Positions 1-8,273 of a stretch of DNA of 34,632 nucleotides are shown piece by piece. The notes under the pieces are model-generated. The model searched no databases. It had not been told where the DNA came from and saw only the letters and a program-made list of their open reading frames with translations. This DNA is from UBA1431 sp049324235. Its GTDB lineage: Bacteria > Bacillota > Clostridia > Christensenellales > UBA1431. The position numbers and the translations under genes are program-made. Position 1 is the first letter of the stretch. The number at the start of each line of letters is the position of its first letter. Where the stretch lies: NCBI GenBank assembly GCA_049324235.1, contig JBMOLJ010000103.1:1-34632 (forward strand). Direction: 5' to 3'.

Positions 1-127
1 CATGAGTATCATCCCACTCCTTAACATCGGCCTCACTCCACAATCGTTCTCCGATCATGGTAGCCGTTATTTCTGAGTGGGTCAATTTTCACCGGCGATC
101 TAGGTCAATTATATCCCGGCGATGACA
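1..127. mobile_element. Probable end of an insertion sequence (IS21-like pattern)
   Basis: Two tandem imperfect copies of a GGTCAATT...CCGGCGAT unit lie at about 80-99 and 103-123, and the second runs into TGACA at 123-127. Short subterminal repeats of this kind next to a TG...CA terminus are typical of IS21-family ends in Firmicutes. Only the last ~127 bases are in the window, so no transposase can be identified. A short minus-strand frame starting at 58 (MIGERLWSEADV...) runs off the window edge and could be its beginning. Composition changes to AT-rich DNA just past 127. The family assignment is tentative. Confidence 0.45.
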
Positions 128-607
128 AAAAGAATAAAACCCGCTTTTGCAGCTGCTTGTTTAATGCTTGTTCTCATACCTGTTACATACTTTTTCAATC
201 ATAATACCTATATGTTGAACTGGAAGAAAAGCGACCTTGTACAATATAAATTTGCAGAGATAATCAATGAAACGCCCAATGCAACATTACTAAACTATGG
301 AGGTTTAGATTTCGGCTTTTTTACAGCAGCCAATATAACACCTAATATAAGATTTTTTGAAAAGCAAAACATCCCATATGAGAGGTTTCCTCAAAATTTG
401 GATGAACATAATAAATATATTATGGGAAAAGAAATCGATTATATTGTATTTAGATTGGATGTAGACGAAGATATAGCTACCCTCAATGTTCCTTTTCTTA
501 AGGATAATTACACACTGGTCAGCACATCAAAACAAAAGTATGAAGATGAGGAATTTATATATGCCTTATTCAAGCTAAAAGACTCGAGGTTAACACGAGA
601 TGGCTGA
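122..607 (+). pseudogene. 5'-truncated membrane protein remnant, glycosyltransferase-like C-terminus
   Basis: A 161-residue frame with one hydrophobic segment (about residues 8-25) followed by a soluble domain of about 130 residues. The soluble part (TLLNYGGLDFGFFTAANITPN, then a DYIVFRLD strand) resembles the extracytoplasmic C-terminal domain of polytopic GT39/DUF-type glycosyltransferases. That likeness is from memory of such tails and was not tested by a search. The ATG lies inside the putative insertion-sequence end and has no ribosome-binding site, and a stop lies about 20 bases upstream in frame. This looks like the 3' end of a larger gene cut by the insertion. Its DNA is much more AT-rich than the rest of the window, which suggests foreign origin. 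Confidence 0.4.
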
Positions 608-1087
608 CCTTCAAACAATGATTTAGGTAATAGGGGCTTTAAGTTGACGGTATCTTTGAATCCTATTAAGTCATACCGTACAGAGACCTTGCAAATGCAA
701 TTACCATGCCAAAGGACACTTGGCCGTTCTGCAACTACTGGAGTATTTACTGGAATCACAATGAAAACTGCTTGTGCACAATATAATTAAACGAAAGTCT
801 GAGCCCATGTTCCAGGTTGGTAAGTTTACTATAGCTATTCCTCCTGCAGATATATACAAAAGCAAAAATACTTTCAGTACGGTTAGTGACAGTTACAGCA
901 GCTTTGTTACAATTAATGCGATTCGGAAGAATAATAAACCTAACTTATGGAAGCTTTCTGACCATAAATGCAATCGACGGAAGCGTGGTGAACAGAGAAT
1001 TGGGGTATTGATGATAATGCCGTCGTAAAAAGTAGTTTTTTGCAGTGAACCGTTAACATCCGGCCATACAGCGAACGCATATATTCG
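608..1087. other. AT-rich intergenic stretch without a convincing gene
   Basis: No frame here has a ribosome-binding site, a recognisable domain or coding-like composition. The longest frames (774-1028 on plus, 508-759 on minus) match nothing I know. The stretch probably holds further relics of the disrupted region upstream. Confidence 0.5.
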
Positions 1088-1116
1088 TTGACACAATCGT
1101 ATACGACAAATATACT
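1088..1116 (+). promoter_or_regulatory. Vegetative promoter of the LCP gene
   Basis: TTGACA at 1088-1093 and TATACT at 1111-1116, with a 17-bp spacer. This is near-consensus for the housekeeping sigma factor and gives a leader of about 75 bases before the LCP start at 1200. Confidence 0.75.
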
Positions 1117-1199
1117 ACACATAGTATTAAATTACAATAATGTAACGCATTGGAAACAACTAAGCAATATATTTGCTCGCGTATGGTAGGAGGGCCGGC

Positions 1200-2441
1200 A
1201 TGTCTAAGCGGAAAAAGATAATAAGCGCGTTATATATCACGATTGCTGTTTTGGTTGTTGCGGCCTGTGGGCTCGGTGTCATTTCGTACCTGAAAGCCAA
1301 GGCTGCCTGGGATAACCCCGGGGGAACACTTCAGGCAGGGGCGGACGCATACGGCTATAAGGAGAGTGTCGTGAACCTTGTGCTTATCGGAACGGATAGC
1401 AATCCAACACGTAAGGCAAGGCACGAAGGGGTGCATACGGATACGATAGTGATCTGCGCCATCGATATGGAGAAAAATACGGCCCGTTGCATCACGATAC
1501 CGCGCGATACATACGCGAATGTGAACAAAATCAACAGCAACTATGAAATCATCGGGGAAGGCGTGGACCGGATCAACACCGCCTATATGCTGGGCGTTCA
1601 CGGCAACAAGGGAAATGACTATCAGAATACGCTGGATGCGCTGAGCGATCTGTTCGGGAATCAGAAGATACCGTTCAAGTATTATGCGGCAATTGATATG
1701 AACGGCATTGTTCCAATCGCGAACGCGGTGGACGGTTTACCAGTAACGCTCGATGTGACGATATCGGGTGTCGGCCAGAAAGGTGAGACCGTATGGCTTA
1801 AAGACCAGTCTGCAGAAAAGTATATACGCGAAAGGAAGAGTATTACGGGCGGATCCGACCTGGCCCGCGCACAGCGCCAACAGGCATTCTTTCTGGGACT
1901 CGCCAAGCGGATCAAGGAAATGGGGCCTATGGATGCCATCCCGCGCCTGTGGGGAAGCCTGCAGCAGTATTTTACAACCAACATGAGTCTGGAGGATATG
2001 CTTGCGTTCGGGAGCATCCTGAACAAAATGAATACTGATGACATTGAGTTTGCACCCATACCGGTGGGTACAACGGGATGGCTTGAGAACAAGGATATGT
2101 TCTTCCCTGATGAAGAGGAACTTCAGGAGCTGGCGCTGGATACGTGGTTCAATCTGCCGCCGGGAACGGTCCTGTGGACTGCTTCGCCAAGAAGAACGCC
2201 GTCAAAGATTATAGCCACCCCGACGTATTCATCGTATACGATGCCGCCGACAGCGAAAGCTACACCTACGGCGACCTCTAATAAAACGGCAACACAGACG
2301 CCGAAGTCGACTATTAAGACAACGGTAAAACCGACGTTAAAGCCTACGACAACTCCCAAACCAACAGCAACACCTGAATCTTCGCCAAAACCAACCACAA
2401 CAGTTGCGCATTCCGCGACACCACAGGTTACTTCGCCCTGA
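1200..2441 (+). CDS. LCP (LytR-CpsA-Psr) family cell-wall ligase
   Basis: Membrane-anchored transferase expected to attach undecaprenyl-linked glycopolymers to peptidoglycan on the outer face of the membrane. The ATG at 1200 is preferred over the in-frame TTG at 1173 because TAGGAGGG (1187-1194) sits at ideal distance, giving 413 residues. There is one N-terminal membrane helix (about residues 8-30), then the LCP domain: LIGTDSN, HTDTIVI, the arginine motif TIPRDTYANV, and the late DLARAQRQQAFF element. The last ~75 residues are a low-complexity Thr/Pro/Lys tail (repeats such as KPT and TPKPT), as in the two VanW-domain proteins downstream, and probably span the wall. It has its own promoter at 1088-1116. 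The acceptor and donor polymers cannot be told from sequence. Confidence 0.9.
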   Translation: MSKRKKIISALYITIAVLVVAACGLGVISYLKAKAAWDNPGGTLQAGADAYGYKESVVNLVLIGTDSNPTRKARHEGVHTDTIVICAIDMEKNTARCITIPRDTYANVNKINSNYEIIGEGVDRINTAYMLGVHGNKGNDYQNTLDALSDLFGNQKIPFKYYAAIDMNGIVPIANAVDGLPVTLDVTISGVGQKGETVWLKDQSAEKYIRERKSITGGSDLARAQRQQAFFLGLAKRIKEMGPMDAIPRLWGSLQQYFTTNMSLEDMLAFGSILNKMNTDDIEFAPIPVGTTGWLENKDMFFPDEEELQELALDTWFNLPPGTVLWTASPRRTPSKIIATPTYSSYTMPPTAKATPTATSNKTATQTPKSTIKTTVKPTLKPTTTPKPTATPESSPKPTTTVAHSATPQVTSP

Positions 2442-2485
2442 TCAGATGAGGCCTGATGTAAGAATGGAGTCAGGCAAACCCATGG

Positions 2486-2532
2486 TTGACATTTGCAATC
2501 TTATGATTATAATAGTAATCATAAGATTGCAA
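2486..2532 (+). promoter_or_regulatory. Promoter overlapped by a perfect palindromic operator (probable BlaI site)
   Basis: A consensus promoter, TTGACA (2486-2491), 16 bp, TATAAT (2508-2513), is embedded in a perfect inverted repeat with 17-bp arms: TTGCAATCTTATGATTA at 2493-2509 and its complement at 2516-2532, 6-bp spacer. A repressor dimer here would cover the -10 box and transcription start. The downstream gene encodes a BlaI-type repressor, so autoregulation is the simplest reading. On RNA the repeat could also form a hairpin at the very 5' end. Confidence 0.85.
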
Positions 2533-2565
2533 GCAACATCCATTAACCAATCGGAGGGAATAAAG

Positions 2566-2946
2566 ATGAAGGATACCCTGACATATCCGGAGTGGATGGT
2601 AATGTCGGCGTTATGGGGCAGAGAACCGCAAACGCTTTCGGAAGTGATTGAAACCATGGGAAAAACGATGAGCTGGAGCTACAGGACCTATGCATCCTAC
2701 CTGCGCAAGCTTTGCGAAAAAGGGCTGGTGGGTTTTGAAGCCAAGGGCCGGGATAAGTTCTATTATCCGTTGGTTGGGAAAGACCAGTGCATCCGTGCGG
2801 AGAGCCGGAGCCTTATCCGCAAGGTGAGCGAAAAGAGTGCAAAGGACCTGCTGGTATGCATGATACAGGAAAGCGGGCTTTCGCAAAAGGACCATGCCGA
2901 GCTTCAAAAGCTTCTTGAGGAGCTTTCCAAAGGAAGTGATGAATAA
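2566..2946 (+). CDS. BlaI/MecI family transcriptional repressor
   Basis: A 126-residue winged-helix repressor of the BlaI/MecI family. The N-terminal ~75 residues carry the family pattern (YPEWMVMSALWG, then SWSYRTYASYLRKLCEKGLV, then GRDKFYYPLV), and the C-terminal helices are the dimerisation and protease-cleavage region. The start is set by TCGGAGGG about 8 bases before ATG 2566; a longer frame from 2404 would read through the promoter and operator. The stop overlaps the next ATG by one base (TAATG), so it is translationally coupled to the BlaR1-type sensor. In known systems BlaR1 signalling inactivates BlaI and derepresses the operon. The inducer here is unknown, and no beta-lactamase is in the window. 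Confidence 0.9.
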   Translation: MKDTLTYPEWMVMSALWGREPQTLSEVIETMGKTMSWSYRTYASYLRKLCEKGLVGFEAKGRDKFYYPLVGKDQCIRAESRSLIRKVSEKSAKDLLVCMIQESGLSQKDHAELQKLLEELSKGSDE

Positions 2947-4925
2947 TGACGGTCCTGCGTTCGCTGCTGGAAATCACGGTCTACTCCGCTATACTGTATG
3001 CGATGGTCATGCTATTCAAGGCACTATTCAAAAAGCACGCGTCACCGGCCTTGATGTATATGGCATGGTTTTTGCTGATAGCCCGCCTGATAGTTCCGGT
3101 TACGGTGGACAGCGGATTCAGTTTGTTCATCATTCCTGCCGGACAGGTGCAAAACGTGAATGCAGAGACATCGAGTCAGGCCGATGCAACAAACAATGTG
3201 CCGGTTAATGAACTTGATGCGTCAGCAACAGCGGCAGACGCAGCCCCGGTTGCGGCTGAGACAACCGCGCAAGGCCAGCCGGCGAACACGGGGACTGTGC
3301 AGCAGAATTCCAACGGTTTTCCGCTGGACTGGAGTACGGCCTTGATCGCATTGTGGATTACCGGAGCAGGCTTTTTCATCCTGTATTTCTGCTGCATCTC
3401 CGCCCGGTTAAAAAAGCGCATCGAACGGCAATCTATTCCTGCATCACCGGAATTACAGGAAATGGCTTGCGAAATACGAGAGGAACTTGGTATTCAGAAG
3501 CAAATCAGGGTCGTCGTCTTAGGGGATTTCGCTTCACCGGCGCTGAATTGTGGCGTCCGGCCGGTGATTATCGTTCCGTTTTATATGCTTTCCAATGAAG
3601 CGGGGCAGATAGAGTACGCGCTCCGGCACGAATTGATGCATTTTAAGCGCAAAGATCATACAGTTTGCATGCTGGTTACCTTCCTACGGGCCGTTTACTG
3701 GTTCAACCCTGTCGTTTGGCTGATGGTAAAACAAATAAAACTGGATATGGAAACTGCCTGCGACAGTATGGTCGTAAAGCACATGAACAGCTTGAACAAA
3801 AAGCTGTACGCCCGGACTATCCTTGAAATGTACGCAACGAAACAGGATGTGCAGTTTATTCTGGGCATGGCGCTCGGGATCAATAAGAAGACGGCGGAAA
3901 GGCGCATACGCGGGGTGTTCATGCAGAGCCGGTCAAATCGTAATGCGCGTCTTGCGGCATCACTTCTGAGCCTGCTCATGCTTATTGTGTGTTTTACGAC
4001 GGCCTGCCAGCCGAAATCTGAGACCGCGGCAGTTGTAGGGAATGGGGGGCTGGAGCAGGAGATTCCGCAATTCCCCACTCCGGCAAACACGAATGAAGCA
4101 CCTGCAACAGCGAGGGATTCGGTGGGGGAACTGCGTAAAGACGCCGTGGTGATAGGGACTTTCAAAACGGACTTTACCGAGAGCACACCGAACCGGACAT
4201 TTAATATTTTAAAGGCTGCAGGCTTGATAAACGGGAAAACGGTGGAACCCGGCGAGATATTTGACATGAACAAAACGCTCGGTTCACGGACCTCTGAACT
4301 TGGATGGAAAACTGCGAACGGGATTGTCGATGGCCGTTACGAGTTGCAGCCGGGCGTCGGCGTATGCCAAGTCGCAACAACGCTTTTCGGCGCCATACTG
4401 CGTGCGGACCTGGAGGTTGTGGAACGGAAAAACCATTCTTTTCCTTCGGCCTATGTGAAAATAGGCCAGGACGCAACGATATCCGCTGACGGGCCGAACT
4501 TCAGGTTCAAGAACACGCGCTCCGGCCCTGTATACATCGTTGCCTCGGCGGATACATCAAAAGGCATACTTACCGTTACATTGTATGGCCCGCCGCATCC
4601 CAAGGGCTATGCCGTCGAGATCACGTCCGAGCTGGTGAGCATATTCAGTCCGGGACCTGCAATAGTGACCGTAGATAATTCCAAACCGGCCGGCTATAAG
4701 GAAGAGGTATCCATTTACCATGTAGGCAAGAAGTCCAGGACGTACAAGACATATTATAAGAACGGCAAACAGGTCGGGGAACGGATACTGATCTATGAGG
4801 ACACCTATCCGGCTGTGCGGTCCCACGTAATCGTCGGCCCGGCCAAGACACCCGCGCCTACCAAAACAGCGACACCCAAACCCACGCCAAAGCCGACGGT
4901 AAAACCAACGGCCAATCCAAGCTGA
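2946..4925 (+). CDS. BlaR1-type M56 metallopeptidase fused to a VanW domain
   Basis: A 659-residue fusion. Residues 1 to ~345 are a BlaR1/MecR1-like M56 peptidase: membrane helices near residues 5-60 and 130-155, the zinc motif HELMH followed by FKRKDH, and the downstream FNPVVWLM and ETACDSMV elements. A further hydrophobic segment ends in LIVCFTTAC. The external part, residues ~390-600, is a VanW domain (LGSRTSELGWKTANG, GVGVCQVATTLF, FRFKNTRSGPVYIV), followed by a Thr/Pro/Lys tail. In classical BlaR1 the external domain is a penicillin-binding sensor; here VanW takes that place. VanW is an accessory domain in some vancomycin-resistance clusters and its function is unresolved. By analogy, wall-ligand binding outside would trigger the peptidase and relieve BlaI repression. 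Confidence 0.88.
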   Translation: MTVLRSLLEITVYSAILYAMVMLFKALFKKHASPALMYMAWFLLIARLIVPVTVDSGFSLFIIPAGQVQNVNAETSSQADATNNVPVNELDASATAADAAPVAAETTAQGQPANTGTVQQNSNGFPLDWSTALIALWITGAGFFILYFCCISARLKKRIERQSIPASPELQEMACEIREELGIQKQIRVVVLGDFASPALNCGVRPVIIVPFYMLSNEAGQIEYALRHELMHFKRKDHTVCMLVTFLRAVYWFNPVVWLMVKQIKLDMETACDSMVVKHMNSLNKKLYARTILEMYATKQDVQFILGMALGINKKTAERRIRGVFMQSRSNRNARLAASLLSLLMLIVCFTTACQPKSETAAVVGNGGLEQEIPQFPTPANTNEAPATARDSVGELRKDAVVIGTFKTDFTESTPNRTFNILKAAGLINGKTVEPGEIFDMNKTLGSRTSELGWKTANGIVDGRYELQPGVGVCQVATTLFGAILRADLEVVERKNHSFPSAYVKIGQDATISADGPNFRFKNTRSGPVYIVASADTSKGILTVTLYGPPHPKGYAVEITSELVSIFSPGPAIVTVDNSKPAGYKEEVSIYHVGKKSRTYKTYYKNGKQVGERILIYEDTYPAVRSHVIVGPAKTPAPTKTATPKPTPKPTVKPTANPS

Positions 4926-5159
4926 CTCTGAAAGTAACGCCTACACTACGCCCAACGGCTGCTTAAAAGCTTGTAATGCCTTACCACATGAATCCGTAGG
5001 AGTCATACAGAATTCGAGTTATTCCAGAGATATTGCTAGATGGAAACATATAAACTACCCTTTCTGTAATCGATTTGATAAAGTATATTTCTCTATTGAA
5101 CACTGGTATAACCGCTATCCATCCCGCGGGATCAACCTGCTGTTCCTGTTCGATTGCCG
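4926..5159. other. Decayed intergenic DNA with a frame-shifted tail remnant
   Basis: At 4922-4966 the -1 frame of the preceding gene continues the Thr/Pro tail (LTLKVTPTLRPTAA, then TAA). The tail was probably once longer and shortened by a small indel. The rest, to 5159, shows no gene and no obvious terminator. Confidence 0.45.
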
Positions 5160-5407
5160 ATGGGTCTGACCGGGGGGATACTCGGCGGCCTTATTGAGTA
5201 TATTGTTTTCTTTGGGATTAACAGTGGCACGGGTGAGGCGGTGGTGCCGGGCATGTACTTCGGAGAGGGCGCCAAGCTCGTCATCCCGCTCTGGTTGACG
5301 CTTACTTCCATGGGCATTGCATGGGCGTAGGAATCCTTTCCGGCATTTATCCCGCCTGGAAAGCCATGAAAATGAGCTTCCTCGAAGCCATCTGCAGCGG
5401 AGGGTAG
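5160..5407 (+). pseudogene. Frameshifted 3' remnant of a FtsX/MacB-type ABC permease
   Basis: From 5160 the plus strand reads GLTGGILGGLIEYIVFFGIN and onward to LWLTLTSMGIAWA, ending at a TAG (5328-5330). A one-base shift continues as GVGILSGIYPAWKAMKMSFL and ends EAICSGG-stop at 5405-5407. The two parts together give the last membrane helices and the conserved SGIYPAWKA...EAI C-terminus of FtsX/MacB-like permeases. No 5' part, ribosome-binding site or ATPase partner is present. The fragment has coding-like composition unlike its AT-rich left flank, so it is a recent remnant. Confidence 0.75.
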
Positions 5408-5477
5408 AATCATCGCGGGGCGAACCGGTCATGTAAAACAGGCTTTATATAAAGCTTTACGCAGAGGAGAAGGGGAC

Positions 5478-7025
5478 ATGAGATTAAAAAAACCATTCTT
5501 TTCAAAAAAGAAGAATATCCTGTTTGTGGTGCTGGGTGCATTGGTGCTTATTCTCGGCGGCGTTGCACTTTGGGCGTTCGTTGATCAGCCGCTCAGCGAC
5601 GGACAGACAGCCCAACTTAGGGAGACGGGTCTGTTCCATGACAACATACGCATAAACAGCGTGGATGTGGGCGGATTAACCGTCGCTCAGGCAAAGGAAA
5701 AAATTGAAAATGAAAAAAACCTGTCCGCGAAAACGTTTGAACTCACATTTAAGGTGGATGAAAAAGAATGGAAGCTGACAGGCGCCGATCTGAAGATAAC
5801 ATCTGATATTGACAATGTGCTTAAAGAAGCGATGCTGGTTGAAAAATCGGGGAGCAACTATCAACGGATCACGGTAAACAACACGCTCAATGGTAAAGGC
5901 TATGATTATACTATTACGCTTAACCCCGATGCCGCGGCACTCAAGGAACAGGTGGACAGTCTAGCACAAGAGGCCACCACCAAGCCTGAAGAGCCATCTT
6001 TTGAAGGTGTAGATGCAAACGGAAAACCGACGTTTTCTGACGGTAAAACAGGGTATGTGGTAGATTCCGCCGCGCTTTTAAAAACGGTGCAGGAGCGTTT
6101 CGGGAATCAGGATTTCTCCGTCACCCAAATGACAGCTGCAAAGACAGAGCCGAAATGCTCGGCGGAGGAGTTGCGTAAAAACACCGTGCTGATTGGGCAT
6201 TGTGTGACCTATTATACTCAAAGCACATTAGATCGAAAGTATAATGTTAAAAGAGCGGCGGATGCTATTAACGGATTCATTGTCAAGCCGGGAGAGATCT
6301 TCAGCATAAACGAGACAATTGGACCGCGTACCTATAAACTCGGATGGAAACCTGCAAACGGGATTACTGGTGGGAAACGCTATCAAGAAGAGCCGGGCGG
6401 CGGCGTATGCCAGGTTGCTACCACGCTGTTTAACGCCGTCATGGAAGCGGATCTCAAGATCGAGGAACGCTGGGCGCATTCTTTAAAATCACACTATGTG
6501 AAACCTGGCCGGGATGCAACCATATCTACCGGCGTTAAGGACTTCCGCTTCAAGAACACGCGTTCCGGTCCGGTATACATAGTCGCTGTACCAGAGAATT
6601 CAAGAGGCAGGCTTACCGTGCAGTTGTACGGCCCGCCGCACCCCCAGGGCTATACCGTAGAGATCACACAAGAGACAACAAGCATCATTAAAGCCAAACA
6701 TTTGACGAAAATAGACCCTTCCAAACCCGTGGGATACAGCAAACTGGATGAAACCAATGCATCGCAAGACGGTTGCACATCAAAAACATACAAAACCTAT
6801 TATAATGACGGAAAACAGGTAGGAGAGCGTATTACGCTTTACTCCGACAAATACAATGCGGTCGATTTCCTGACGATCAAAGGTCCTGCAGCGACCCCCA
6901 CGCCCAAACCGCCGGCAACAACCAAACCTACAACAAAGCCGACAGTAAAACCAACGACCAAACCATCGCCGACACCTACAGCAACGCCGACACCAACACC
7001 AACGGCTACTAAAACAACGCCTTAA
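5478..7025 (+). CDS. VanW family protein, membrane-anchored, with Thr/Pro-rich tail
   Basis: 515 residues, with GGAGAAGGGG just before the ATG. A positively charged N-terminus and one membrane helix (about residues 13-33) anchor it outside the cell. Residues ~55-220 form a domain of the type often placed before VanW (putative peptidoglycan-binding type 4), marked by INSVDVGGLTVAQAKEKI. The VanW domain spans about 240-400 (IGPRTYKLGWKPANGI, GGGVCQVATTLFNAV, FRFKNTRSGPVYIVAV). A G5-like strand region and about 45 residues of KPT/TPT repeats follow. It is a clear paralogue of the VanW half of the BlaR1 fusion upstream. The likely role is in cell-wall structure or glycopeptide response; the biochemical activity of VanW is not established. 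Confidence 0.85.
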   Translation: MRLKKPFFSKKKNILFVVLGALVLILGGVALWAFVDQPLSDGQTAQLRETGLFHDNIRINSVDVGGLTVAQAKEKIENEKNLSAKTFELTFKVDEKEWKLTGADLKITSDIDNVLKEAMLVEKSGSNYQRITVNNTLNGKGYDYTITLNPDAAALKEQVDSLAQEATTKPEEPSFEGVDANGKPTFSDGKTGYVVDSAALLKTVQERFGNQDFSVTQMTAAKTEPKCSAEELRKNTVLIGHCVTYYTQSTLDRKYNVKRAADAINGFIVKPGEIFSINETIGPRTYKLGWKPANGITGGKRYQEEPGGGVCQVATTLFNAVMEADLKIEERWAHSLKSHYVKPGRDATISTGVKDFRFKNTRSGPVYIVAVPENSRGRLTVQLYGPPHPQGYTVEITQETTSIIKAKHLTKIDPSKPVGYSKLDETNASQDGCTSKTYKTYYNDGKQVGERITLYSDKYNAVDFLTIKGPAATPTPKPPATTKPTTKPTVKPTTKPSPTPTATPTPTPTATKTTP

Positions 7026-7194
7026 ACTAAGGAGCCAAGCTACGGTTGCTTCAAGTCATTGCCTCTACTAATCTCTTAAAGCTGTGGAACGCCATGTGTT
7101 CAAAAGGAATCAGAAAAAACTTGTCCCTTACAGAAAATGCGTAATCGTTATGGGTGATTGGCTTTTGTCCTTGGTTTTCGCATTCGGGAATTGA

Positions 7195-8052
7195 ATGAGC
7201 ATGTGCATGGGGTTTGGATGCAACGCGGCGGGCGTGGTGGGGTGCAGGATCATCGATTCCCCGCGTGAGCGCCTGATCGCCATTATCACCAATAACTTTG
7301 TCCCCTGCAACGGGCGCTTCCCGACGCTAATCGCCATCATTACCATGTTTTTCGGTTCTGTGGCGCTGGGGTTTGTGCAGTCCGCCGTCTCCGCGCTGAT
7401 GCTCACCGGCGTTATCCTGCTGGGCGTGGCCATGACATTTGCGATATCCCGACTCCTGTCCAGAACCATATTAAAAGGGATACCTTCCTCTTTTACGCTG
7501 GAACTGCCGCCCTACCGCAGGCCCCAGATCGGCAGGGTGATCGTGCGCTCGATTTTTGACAGGACGCTGTTCGTGCTAGGAAGGGCCGTAATGGTCGCCG
7601 CCCCGGCAGGCCTGGTAATCTGGATCATGGCAAACGTACATGTCGGCGGTATCAGCCTGCTTGCACACTGCACCGGTTTTCTCGATCCCTTCGCGCGTTT
7701 GTTCGGTATGGACGGCGTCATCCTCATGGCCTTCATACTGGGGTTTCCGGCTAACGAGATCGTCGTGCCCATCATTATCATGGCGTATATGGCCGCGGGA
7801 AGCATACTCGAGCTTGACAGCCTCCAGCAGCTCAAGGAGCTGCTGGTGCAAAACGGCTGGACCTGGCTTACCGCCCTGTGTACGATGCTTTTCTCGCTTA
7901 TGCACTTCCCCTGCTCAACGACCTGCCTGACCATAAAAAAAGAGACGCAGAGCTGGAAATGGACGGCGGTCTCTTTTATTGTGCCGACACTTACCGGCCT
8001 TTTGATATGTTTTATCGTCGCAAACATGGCAAGGCTGCTTGGCTTGGCATAA
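7195..8052 (+). pseudogene. C-terminal half of a FeoB-type ferrous iron transporter
   Basis: 285 residues made almost entirely of membrane helices with FeoB gate motifs: MCMGFGCNAAGVVGCRII, NNFVPCNGRFPTLIAI, then AGLVIWIMANV, GFPANEIVVPIIIMAY, and a final HFPCSTTCLTIKKE segment. A full FeoB starts with a ~170-residue GTPase domain and further helices, together several hundred residues. None of that is upstream in any frame, and no ribosome-binding site precedes the ATG. The frame has no internal stop. It is best read as a 5'-deleted pseudogene; a stand-alone gate protein is possible but unlikely. Confidence 0.8.
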
Positions 8053-8273
8053 CGGTACATAGTTAGAAATCCCTTTCATTTTTCCATTGACAAGATACGT
8101 ATCGAAATGTTACTATGCATAGTATAATAGCAGACTATCGAAGAAGTATTCTTCAGCCTATGATATATTACTCATCCGGTTGCCACAGCACTTCCCCAAT
8201 ACATCGAAACGTTTTGCATGCCGAAACATGCAATGGATAAACACCCTAAAAAAATGATATGGAGGAAAGTATC
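8053..8273 (+). promoter_or_regulatory. Control region of the sugar-kinase operon with three inverted repeats
   Basis: TATAAT at 8123-8128 is overlapped by the perfect 14-bp palindrome TACTATGCATAGTA (8111-8124). GATACGTATC (8094-8103) is a second palindrome, and TTGCATG-N6-CATGCAA (8214-8233) a third, in the leader. A TTGACA at 8087-8092 is 30 bp from the -10 box, too far to be its -35, so the promoter may need help or be differently placed. These are candidate operators for the GntR repressor at 11851-12618. A GGAGG at 8261-8265 serves the kinase. Confidence 0.5.

Noticed and set aside
774..1028. 84-codon frame in the AT-rich left flank
   Set aside because: No ribosome-binding site, no known motif, and it sits in a decayed region; not supported as a gene.
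8087..8128. TTGACA and TATAAT as a standard promoter
   Set aside because: The two boxes are 30 bp apart, too far for one housekeeping promoter; only the -10/palindrome part is kept as a candidate.
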